Source: Candidatus Aminicenantota bacterium (GTDB lineage Bacteria; Acidobacteriota; UBA6911; RPQK01; JAJDTT01). From it: 5,161 nt of DNA. The stretch is taken from positions 1 through 5,161 of the forward strand of contig JAPOYZ010000405.1 in assembly GCA_026706325.1 (NCBI GenBank). The letters run 5' to 3'. The translations under genes and the position numbers were made by a program. The notes under the pieces are model-generated. The model was given only the letters and a program-made list of their open reading frames with translations, was not told the DNA's origin and did not search any database. Of this stretch, positions 1 through 5,161 are shown piece by piece (position 1 is the first letter of the stretch; each line of letters starts with the position of its first letter).

Positions 1-1444
1 CCCGCGCCAGCAGTTTCATTCCGTGCTCGTACTCCCGAAACAGGTCCCGGCAGTATTGCAGGACGTCGGCATTCGGGCCTCTCACCCGCTCGGAAATGAG
101 TGCAACGGCTTCCGGCGTAAAGCTGATCGCCACTCCGTAACGCTGGTAGAACTCCGCCTCGAAACGTTTGAGCTGGAACTGCAGGATGGCCTCGTGATGC
201 AGGTCCGGCTTGGCCAGCAGCTCCTTGAGCGACGCTTTCGGATCCTCGACCAGTTTGCGGTCCGCCACCAATTCCGTCACTTCATGATCGGGAAGTTGGT
301 ACTTGTAGTCGCGGAAGACCCTCTCGCACACCGTCATCAGTCCGCGCGCGCCCGTCTCTTCCCGCTCCGCCAGCGCGGCCAGCGCGCGCATCGCCCCATC
401 CTTGAAATAGGCGTCGATTCCGTACGCCAGAAAATCCTTCTTGTACTGCTTGAGGAGGGACCCCTCCGACCTCTTCAGGATCTGAAAAAGGTCGTCGACG
501 CTGAGGCGGCGGCAGTGGGTCACCACCGGCAGGCGCCCGATGAACTCCGATTCGAAACCATACTCCACGAAGTCCGTGGAACGGACCTGCTGCAGCAACA
601 GCTCCTCTTTCCGATCTGCCTCCTGCTCTCCGCCCATGAAGCCGATCTGTCTTGAGCCCAGGCGTTTCCCGACGATCTCGGTCAGTCCGTTGAAGGCGCC
701 GCTGACGATGAAGAGGATGTGCTTGGTGTTGATCGTCTTCTTTTCCGGCTTTCTGACGGATTGAATCTCCATCAGGGACTGCATCTGGCTGGCGATGTCC
801 GTGGGCGACCGCAACGGGACCTCCGTCTCTTCCATGAGCTTCAAGAGGCCCCTTTGCACACCGTGGCCGCTCACGTCCCGCCCGATGACGCCCGTGGGTC
901 CGGCAATCTTGTCGATCTCGTCAAGGTAGACGATTCCATACTCCGCCAGGCGAACGTCGTCGTTCGCCTGCTGGACCAGTTCCCGCACCAGATCCTCCAC
1001 GTCGCCTCCCACGTAGCCGGTTTCGCTGTACCTCGTGGCGTCGGCCTTGCAGAACGGAACTCCGATCAACCGTGCGATGTTCTGGATCAGGTAGGTCTTT
1101 CCCACCCCCGTGGGACCGATGATGATGATGTTCTGCTTCTTGTACTCCCGGCACTCGTCCGGGTCGCTGCAGTTCTGGATGTGGTGGTAGTGGTCGCAGA
1201 TGGCGGTTGAGAGAACCTTCTTGGCTTCGTCCTGCTGAATGACGAAACGGTCCAGGTACTCCTTGATCTGACTCGGACGGTAGTCGAACGTGAGATCGCG
1301 ATGACTCGCCGGCTCCTGGGCCGGCTCTTCTCCCGTTCCCTCCCGTTCCGCCTTGGGGAACACTTCGACCCGCACTCCGGTCCCGTATTTGTTCTGGAGC
1401 AACTGCTTCAGTTCGTCAGGATTGAATCGCTTGTCGGCTGGCAT
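1..1444 (-). CDS. ClpX-like AAA+ unfoldase without zinc-binding domain, partial (3' end beyond left edge)
   Basis: The frame is open for 481 codons from the ATG at 1444 and leaves the window still open. Read by residue: Walker A GPTGVGKT (110-117), pore loop 1 GYVGGD (143-148), Walker B IVYLDEIDK (171-179), RDVSG (189-193), sensor 1 region ILFIVSGAFNGL (243-254), ClpP-docking tripeptide IGF (267-269), arginine finger in EFIGRLP (R304) and sensor 2 GARGL (R367). These place it in the ClpX branch of HSP100 unfoldases, which use ATP to unfold proteins and thread them into ClpP. Unlike ClpX, the first 50 residues carry no four-Cys zinc domain, and the segment between RDVSG and sensor 1 lacks the RKH loop. 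At least 80 residues follow the normal ClpX end, and 426-472 resemble 332-380. Start choice: GGGAGGGAG at 1448-1456 is a good ribosome binding site. It lies downstream of the transporter, probably co-transcribed. It is probably a paralogue beside a normal clpX elsewhere (inference). Confidence 0.9.
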   Translation of the reverse strand, partial: MPADKRFNPDELKQLLQNKYGTGVRVEVFPKAEREGTGEEPAQEPASHRDLTFDYRPSQIKEYLDRFVIQQDEAKKVLSTAICDHYHHIQNCSDPDECREYKKQNIIIIGPTGVGKTYLIQNIARLIGVPFCKADATRYSETGYVGGDVEDLVRELVQQANDDVRLAEYGIVYLDEIDKIAGPTGVIGRDVSGHGVQRGLLKLMEETEVPLRSPTDIASQMQSLMEIQSVRKPEKKTINTKHILFIVSGAFNGLTEIVGKRLGSRQIGFMGGEQEADRKEELLLQQVRSTDFVEYGFESEFIGRLPVVTHCRRLSVDDLFQILKRSEGSLLKQYKKDFLAYGIDAYFKDGAMRALAALAEREETGARGLMTVCERVFRDYKYQLPDHEVTELVADRKLVEDPKASLKELLAKPDLHHEAILQFQLKRFEAEFYQRYGVAISFTPEAVALISERVRGPNADVLQYCRDLFREYEHGMKLLAR

Positions 1445-1463
1445 GGACTCCCTCCCACGTGCA

Positions 1464-1495
1464 GGTTCGGCCTTTCCGAACGAAGGAGCCGAACC
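1464..1495 (-). repeat. Intergenic stem-loop between transporter and ClpX-like gene
   Basis: A perfect 8-base inverted repeat, GGTTCGGC at 1464-1471 and GCCGAACC at 1488-1495, encloses 16 bases whose ends can pair further with a bulge and a mismatch. It fills much of the 62-base gap between the transporter stop and the ClpX-like start, ending about 20 bases before that start. No T-run follows it on either strand, so a classical intrinsic terminator is unlikely. It could be an RNA processing or stabilising hairpin, a partial attenuator, or a protein-binding palindrome. The pairing is seen in the sequence; any function is inference. Confidence 0.45.
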
Positions 1496-1506
1496 GCGTA
1501 TTCGCG

Positions 1507-2826
1507 TCAAAAGTACCGCAACAACACTTCCCGTGCGGAAATCAGCGCCATGACGTTGGTGACGGCCGCTCCGGCCACGGCGGCTCCCGAGAGCCAGGGA
1601 GAGACCCGTTTGGCGGCAGGAAGTTGCCGGTTCAACCAGATGGCGGCGATGCAAACGAGGCCCACGCCCACGTTGGTGCTGAAGAGCGCCACCATGTCCA
1701 CCATGATGATGGGGGTCGTCCCGCTCCAGATGAAAAACCCGGAAAGGACCAGGATGGAGATCCCGTAAATGTTTCTCACCCCGGCGAGCGACCAATTCCG
1801 GCCGGCGGGCACGAGCTGACGAAGAAAACTGTGAGCGCCCCTGCCGTAGATATCGGGCAGCGCGTTCAACGTCCCCCAGAGCGCGGCGAGAATCGTGACG
1901 TAGTAGAGCGGAATCATGAAGGATGAGATTTCGGCGAAGATATGGGCCTGCTCCGTCAGCAGATCGTATCCCTGCGGGATCTTTTGCATGGGATTCAGAA
2001 TGGCTGCGCCGCCCACCATGAAGGCCACCGTCACCAGAAACACGACGACCGCGTTGGCCCCCACATCGAACTTCAGGGGCCCCAGAGCGCGCTTTCTTGC
2101 GGCACGTCCCGAGACTCCCTTCAGGCTCCAGCCTTTCATCAGGACCCAGTTGGAGTAGACCACGTAGTTCATGGCGATGCTGCCGGCGTATCCGAAGACC
2201 GCGGCCACCTCCAGGAGCCGGCTTCTTCCCTTGATTTCAGCGGGGATCCAGTCCGGATAGGGAGGGACCGTACCCAAGCTGAACATTCCCTTGAGAATCC
2301 CAGCGAAGTCGGGGCGGGCCAGGACGGTGGCGGTCACGGTTCCCGCCAGAAGCACCAGGCAGACCAAACCCTGCGATTTCTCCAGAGTCCCGTATCGTTG
2401 AACCAGGCCAACCAGGATGGCCAGGCTCAGAAAGGCCAGAGCCAACCACTTGTAGGAGACGTTCAATCCTCCAGCGGCCAGCACCTGGCTCATCAACCGC
2501 CCGCACGGGACCGCGATCACCACGAAAACGAAGGGAGCCACCAGGGACTCCAACACCAGGACGGTCCAGAGAAACCACCCCCGGGGACCGGGCAGCTCCA
2601 CCAGCTTTTCCGCCACTGTGCGACCGGTGGCGACCGTATAGTGACCCAGGAGATACAGAGTCAGGAACGACTTGGCCAGAATGGCCAGAAGGATCAGCCA
2701 GAGAAGGTCGTAACCGCCCCAGGCGCCGGCGCGAACGGCCAGAACCGTCTCGCCGGCTCCCACGGTGGCGGACGCCACGATGGCGCCGGGACCGATCCGC
2801 GACAGCCACTTGCCCGGTTTGACCAT
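1507..2826 (-). CDS. Divergent Nramp-family (SLC11-like) membrane transporter with non-canonical metal site
   Basis: This 439-residue polytopic membrane protein has about 11 hydrophobic segments, the size of Nramp/MntH proton-coupled divalent metal transporters. Nramp-like marks are the IGPGAIVAS start of helix 1 (residues 11-19), YGTLEKSQG (145-153), matching the helix 5 entry, and a helix 6 segment GYAGSIAMNYVVYSNW (212-227). The helix 1 DPGN motif, whose Asp and Asn bind the metal, reads GAGE (23-26). The helix 6 MPH motif reads AMN (218-220). The ion is therefore uncertain: Mn2+ or Fe2+ cannot be assumed, and Mg2+, another cation or an organic substrate are possible. Start: I prefer the ATG at 2826, which begins just before the conserved region and stays clear of the divergent gene. 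An in-frame ATG at 2865 would add 13 residues and overlap pyrE by two bases or more. Neither has a clear ribosome binding site. It is the first gene of a likely two-gene operon with the ClpX-like gene. Confidence 0.88.
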   Translation of the reverse strand: MVKPGKWLSRIGPGAIVASATVGAGETVLAVRAGAWGGYDLLWLILLAILAKSFLTLYLLGHYTVATGRTVAEKLVELPGPRGWFLWTVLVLESLVAPFVFVVIAVPCGRLMSQVLAAGGLNVSYKWLALAFLSLAILVGLVQRYGTLEKSQGLVCLVLLAGTVTATVLARPDFAGILKGMFSLGTVPPYPDWIPAEIKGRSRLLEVAAVFGYAGSIAMNYVVYSNWVLMKGWSLKGVSGRAARKRALGPLKFDVGANAVVVFLVTVAFMVGGAAILNPMQKIPQGYDLLTEQAHIFAEISSFMIPLYYVTILAALWGTLNALPDIYGRGAHSFLRQLVPAGRNWSLAGVRNIYGISILVLSGFFIWSGTTPIIMVDMVALFSTNVGVGLVCIAAIWLNRQLPAAKRVSPWLSGAAVAGAAVTNVMALISAREVLLRYF

Positions 2827-2863
2827 GAGCGCGTCATAGTACCAGATGTATACTCGCCTCCCC
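2827..2863. promoter_or_regulatory. Candidate divergent overlapping promoters (leaderless) between transporter and pyrE
   Basis: Only 37 bases separate the two preferred start codons. On the plus strand TATACT (2849-2854) is a good -10 match and ends 9 bases before the pyrE ATG at 2864. On the minus strand TACTAT (2841 down to 2836) is a weaker -10 match and also ends 9 bases before the transporter ATG at 2826. Both would give transcripts with almost no leader, which fits the absence of a Shine-Dalgarno sequence before either start. The -35 positions match poorly on both strands (about three of six). The hexamers are seen; promoter function is inference. Confidence 0.3.
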
Positions 2864-3463
2864 ATGGACAGCCGTGAGCGCCTGAAGCAGATCCTGTTGA
2901 GCCGTTGCCTGAAGGTGGGCCGTTTCCGGCTCGCGTCGGGCCGCCGGAGCCACTACTACCTGGACCTGAAGCAGGCCACCCTGGAAGCCGAGGGCGCCTA
3001 CCTCTCCGCGCTGCTGATCCTGGAGGAGCTCCGGCGGCGGGAGGTCTCGGCGGCCGCCATCGGCGGCCTGAGCCTGGGCGCCGATCCCATCGTCGCCGCC
3101 GTGGCGGCGGTGAGTTTCGCCCACCGGTCCCGATTCGACCCGATTGACGCGTTCATCGTCCGCAAGCGGCCCAAGAGCCACGGGACCCGGCGCTACCTGG
3201 AAGGCTACCAGGGGCCGGAGGGGTCGCCGGTGGTGGTGGTCGACGACGTCTGCACCACGGGAGGGTCGGCCCAAAAGGCCATCGTCCAGGCCGAGGCCGA
3301 AGGCTACCGCGTGGCCGCCGTCATCTCCATCGTCGACCGGGAGGAGGGCGCCGCCGGGAATCTGGCTTCCTACCGCTATTTTTCGCTGTTCCGCGCCTCG
3401 GAACTCCTGGCCGACCCCGGTGTGCGCCGCCGCATCGACGCCCTCTCGGAACCTTCCTGCTGA
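2864..3463 (+). CDS. pyrE: Orotate phosphoribosyltransferase
   Basis: PyrE transfers the phosphoribosyl group of PRPP to orotate, giving orotidine 5'-monophosphate, the fifth step of de novo pyrimidine synthesis in the cytosol. The 199-residue product has the usual length. It shows the N-terminal substrate segment LASGRRSHYYLD (23-34), the GGLSLGADP turn (67-75), the flexible catalytic loop RKRPKSHGTRRYLEG (100-114) with Lys101, Lys104 and His106, and the PRPP-binding loop VVVVDDVCTTGGS (123-135) with its two acidic residues. OPRT acts as a dimer in which loop residues reach the partner's active site. I take the ATG at 2864 because MDSRERLKQIL aligns naturally with other PyrE starts. An in-frame ATG at 2846 would add six residues but would overlap the putative -10 box. 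No ribosome binding site is visible before either. No other pyrimidine gene is in the window. Confidence 0.93.
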   Translation: MDSRERLKQILLSRCLKVGRFRLASGRRSHYYLDLKQATLEAEGAYLSALLILEELRRREVSAAAIGGLSLGADPIVAAVAAVSFAHRSRFDPIDAFIVRKRPKSHGTRRYLEGYQGPEGSPVVVVDDVCTTGGSAQKAIVQAEAEGYRVAAVISIVDREEGAAGNLASYRYFSLFRASELLADPGVRRRIDALSEPSC

Positions 3464-3516
3464 CCCCGGCGCCCTGGGGAACAGTCCTGCGAGATTCATA
3501 TTAGAATGAAAGGGTC
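3464..3516 (+). promoter_or_regulatory. pyrE to small-gene spacer with -10-like box and ribosome binding site
   Basis: This 53-base spacer is AT-rich at its end. TAGAAT at 3502-3507 matches the -10 consensus at five of six positions, with a weak -35 (GGAACA, 3478-3483) 18 bases before it. AAAGGG (3509-3514, preceded by GA) lies just before the ATG at 3517 and probably acts as the ribosome binding site. If the -10 is real, transcription would start almost inside that site, so read-through from pyrE is the simpler explanation. CCCC (3464-3467) and GGGG (3476-3479) can pair weakly but form no convincing terminator. Confidence 0.25.
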
Positions 3517-3795
3517 ATGCCCAGATTCAAGGTGGAATGCCCCGATTGCGGTTGCCGGCTCCTCGTCGATTCCAAGACGGGCCTCGTGATTCGAAGCGAG
3601 AGCAGGAAACCGGACTACTCCTTCGAGTCGGCCCTGGAAAAGATCGCGGAGCGAAAGTCCAAGGCGGACCAGATCTTCAGCCAGGCAATGGACGACGAGA
3701 AGCGCCGGCACGCCAGCCTGGAGGACAAGTTTCAGGAAGCCCTTCGGTCGAAGGACGAGCTGGAGGATCCGAAGCGCCTCTGGGATCTGGATTGA
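3517..3795 (+). CDS. Small Cys-motif / helical protein of unknown function
   Basis: I do not recognise a named family for this 92-residue protein. Residues 6-18 read VECPDCGCRLLVD, a single CPxC knuckle (Cys8, Cys11) with an extra Cys13, like half of a zinc ribbon. No second Cys pair follows, so zinc binding would need a dimer, Cys13 plus another ligand such as His65, or may not occur. Residues 34-83 are charged and Lys/Glu-rich with regular hydrophobic positions, and look like one long helix or coiled coil. The end is PKRLWDLD, an acidic tail that looks like a conserved terminal motif. No signal peptide or membrane segment is present, so it is probably cytosolic. It lies 53 bases after pyrE and 40 before the secreted-protein gene, in the same direction. 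AAAGGG precedes the ATG. Codon use is like its neighbours, which supports a real gene. Confidence 0.72.
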   Translation: MPRFKVECPDCGCRLLVDSKTGLVIRSESRKPDYSFESALEKIAERKSKADQIFSQAMDDEKRRHASLEDKFQEALRSKDELEDPKRLWDLD

Positions 3796-3835
3796 CGAAT
3801 CCGGGGCTCTGAACCGGCCCCAGGGAGGACCTTTC

Positions 3836-4351
3836 ATGGCACGAAGAGGATTGATTGCCTGCGCGGCCCTGGTGGCGCTTTGCCTTCCCGGGTCCGCGGT
3901 GGCCGGCGATGACGTGATGTCGAAGCTGACTGCGCTGGAAGGCGAGTGGATCATGCTGGACGAGAACGGCAAAGAAACCGGCGTCGTCGGCGCCAGCTTC
4001 CGGCTCACTTCCGCCGGGTCGGCAGTGATGGAGCGGATGTTTCCCGACAGTCCCGACGGACATGAAATGGTCAACATGTACCACGCGGACGGAGAACGCG
4101 TCCTGATGACTCACTACTGTGCGGCGGGAAATCAGCCGCGGTTGGAAGTGAGGGCCACAGACGACGAAAACCGCCTGGAATTGCGATTCGACAGCATCAC
4201 CAATCTTTCTTCGTCCACGGACCACTACATGCACCACGCCGAATACATCCTGAGCGGAAAGGACCGCCTCACGACGCGCTGGTACAGCATGAAGGACGGA
4301 CAGGTCACCGAGGAATCCCCGACGGTGTTCGAACTGAAGCGCCGCAGATAG
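3836..4351 (+). CDS. Secreted uncharacterised beta-rich protein with HYCAAGNQP motif
   Basis: The 171-residue product begins with a clear Sec signal peptide: MARR, a hydrophobic stretch from about 5 to 17, and AVA at 21-23 with probable cleavage before Gly24. It has no lipobox at that site. The mature part starts with LEGEW (34-38) and continues in alternating short strands rich in charged and aromatic residues, as in small lipocalin- or DUF1579-like beta-barrels. From memory, similar secreted proteins share E66 near FP, HEMVNMYH (76-83), THYCAAGNQPRL (92-103) and a late repeat of Thr-Arg-Trp type. I know no experimentally assigned function. The His, Cys and Asn cluster could be a ligand or metal site (inference). 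GGGAGGA at 3823-3829 is a strong ribosome binding site six bases before the ATG and fixes the start. It is probably exported to the periplasm. It follows the small Cys-motif gene by 40 bases. Confidence 0.8.
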   Translation: MARRGLIACAALVALCLPGSAVAGDDVMSKLTALEGEWIMLDENGKETGVVGASFRLTSAGSAVMERMFPDSPDGHEMVNMYHADGERVLMTHYCAAGNQPRLEVRATDDENRLELRFDSITNLSSSTDHYMHHAEYILSGKDRLTTRWYSMKDGQVTEESPTVFELKRRR

Positions 4352-4370
4352 CCCGGGTCCGGATTCTGCC

Positions 4371-4398
4371 GGCGGGCGCGCGCCCGCCGCGCCGGGCG
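4371..4398 (+). terminator. GC-rich palindrome with alternative hairpins, possible terminator
   Basis: An 18-base perfect palindrome (4371-4388, halves GGCGGGCGC and GCGCCCGCC) starts 19 bases after the stop of the secreted-protein gene. A second hairpin, CGCCCG (4381-4386) with CGGGCG (4393-4398), shares its left arm with the right arm of the first, so only one can form at a time. No T-run follows; the next bases are G/A-rich. It may act as a U-less terminator or an mRNA 3' stabiliser before the decarboxylase gene. The base pairing is seen; the role is inference. Confidence 0.35.
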
Positions 4399-4444
4399 GC
4401 GGCGAAAGGGGGCAACCGAGGACTGATCGGGAACTGAAACGGCC

Positions 4445-5161
4445 ATGTGCAGCCCCTATCGCCAAATCCTGAAAGAGGTCCGTCTCGCATTTCCCCAACC
4501 CGTATCCGATCCGATCCACGACTCGTACTTCGTACACTCAATCATGCGCGCCCTGGATCAGGTCGACGCGCTGAAAACGCGGTTGCCGATTCTCGGATCC
4601 GTTGTCCCCGGCGATTTCGAGGCGGCGCGGAAGGCCAAATTGCGCGCCCGAACGGCCTCGGTCGAGGCGGTCACAGCCGATCTCGTCGGCTACCTGCGAG
4701 GCATGACCATCTTCGGCCATCCCCGCACCCAGCAGAACGTCGTGCCGCCACCGACGATTCCGAGCCTGATCGGCGTCCTGCTCTCCGCGCTGCACAACCC
4801 CAATGTCTCCTGGGACGAATACAGCCGCCTGGTGGCGTTGGCCGAAGTCGAGGCTACGGCCATCACTGCCCGCTTGATCGGGTACGACCCGGCAGTGGCC
4901 GGCGGCGTGTTCACCTTCGGCGGCACCGGAACGACCCTCTACGGGGTGAAGCTCGGTCTGGAAAAAGCCTGCCCGCAGACCATGCGCAAAGGCGTGCCTG
5001 AAGACGCCGTCGTCTTCGTCTCCGAAGCCGGACACTACTGCGCCATGAATATTGTGGGGTGGCTCGGGATCGGGACCGGGAATCTGGTCGCGATTCCGGC
5101 CACCGACGAAAACGAAATCGACCTCGCCCAGCTCGAACGGGCCGCGCGGGCGGCACTGTCG
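4445..5161 (+). CDS. Group II PLP-dependent decarboxylase, partial (3' end beyond right edge)
   Basis: The 239 codons present are the N-terminal half of a pyridoxal-phosphate decarboxylase of the aromatic amino acid, histidine and glutamate decarboxylase superfamily (fold type I). These enzymes remove CO2 from an amino acid to give an amine. Family marks are FGHPRTQ (90-96), PPPTIPS (101-107), HNPNVSWDE (117-125), the cofactor-phosphate segment GGVFTFGGTGTTLYGVKLGL (153-172), and SEAGHYCAMN (193-202), where His197 should stack on the PLP ring. The Schiff-base lysine lies in the missing half, so activity cannot be confirmed here. FTFGGTGTTLYG differs from the common FTSGGTESN form of glutamate and DOPA decarboxylases, so I do not name the substrate. 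The ATG at 4445 is the first in frame after the preceding gene, and GGGAAC at 4429-4434 is at best a weak ribosome binding site. It is separated from the upstream gene by 93 bases with a palindrome, so it may have its own promoter. Confidence 0.9.
   Translation, partial: MCSPYRQILKEVRLAFPQPVSDPIHDSYFVHSIMRALDQVDALKTRLPILGSVVPGDFEAARKAKLRARTASVEAVTADLVGYLRGMTIFGHPRTQQNVVPPPTIPSLIGVLLSALHNPNVSWDEYSRLVALAEVEATAITARLIGYDPAVAGGVFTFGGTGTTLYGVKLGLEKACPQTMRKGVPEDAVVFVSEAGHYCAMNIVGWLGIGTGNLVAIPATDENEIDLAQLERAARAALS

Noticed and set aside
23..1210. Plus-strand open frames of 210 and 163 residues in the left part
   Set aside because: They mirror the ClpX-like gene, whose minus-strand frame carries every AAA+ motif in order. 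It has no stop codon within the window and extends past the left edge.
2823..2866. Possible metal-responsive operator (MntR or Fur box) in the divergent spacer
   Set aside because: Only a 6-base GTATAC palindrome and a loose AGTA/TACT pair are present; neither is long enough to match a known metal-regulator site.
1942..2877. 311-residue plus-strand open frame opposite the transporter gene
   Set aside because: The translation is Gln/His/Gly-rich with no recognisable motif and lies wholly antisense to a gene with clear membrane segments and Nramp marks. It is a GC-rich shadow frame.
3464..3479. Possible terminator after pyrE
   Set aside because: Only four C-G pairs around an 8-base loop and no T-run; too weak to call.
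2834..3499. 221-residue minus-strand open frame opposite pyrE
   Set aside because: It is antisense to a gene with an intact PRPP-binding loop. Its Gly/Arg/Asp-rich translation is typical of GC-rich shadows.
3677..4537. 286-residue minus-strand open frame
   Set aside because: It runs antisense across the end of the small Cys-motif gene, the whole secreted-protein gene and the start of the decarboxylase, and has no domain, signal or ribosome binding site.
4447..5001. 184-residue plus-strand frame overlapping the decarboxylase
   Set aside because: It is the +2 frame of the decarboxylase gene and is Arg/Pro-rich with no motif; the frame from 4445 holds all the family signatures.

Overview
This is a GC-rich bacterial window holding six protein genes and no RNA gene, insertion sequence, CRISPR array or other mobile element that I can see. 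The base composition, tight packing and gene types suggest a GC-rich environmental bacterium. An acidobacterial or similar lineage is my guess only, because nothing here is a taxonomic marker.

Left part, minus strand (1-2826). Two genes are read leftwards in the order divergent Nramp-type membrane transporter, then ClpX-like AAA+ unfoldase. They lie 62 bases apart with a stem-loop in the gap. The ClpX-like gene runs off the left edge. It has a complete AAA+ core and the IGF loop that docks ClpP. It lacks the N-terminal zinc-binding domain and the RKH pore loop of classical ClpX, and it carries a C-terminal extension that resembles a second copy of its own small AAA+ domain. The transporter has the Nramp fold signature but not the canonical DPGN and MPH metal-binding motifs.

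Middle (2827-2863). The two transcription directions diverge from a very short spacer. It holds back-to-back -10-like hexamers, each 9 bases from the preferred start codon, and no Shine-Dalgarno sequence. Leaderless transcripts from overlapping promoters are plausible.

Right part, plus strand (2864-5161). Four genes follow in one direction: orotate phosphoribosyltransferase (pyrE), a 92-residue Cys-motif plus helical protein of unknown function, a secreted uncharacterised protein of about 170 residues, and a group II PLP-dependent decarboxylase cut by the right edge. Gaps are 53, 40 and 93 bases. A GC-rich palindrome in the last gap may separate the decarboxylase from the genes before it.

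The genes do not form an obvious single pathway. The most interesting object is the variant ClpX unfoldase beside an atypical Nramp transporter. No stretch longer than about 100 bases lacks a gene.
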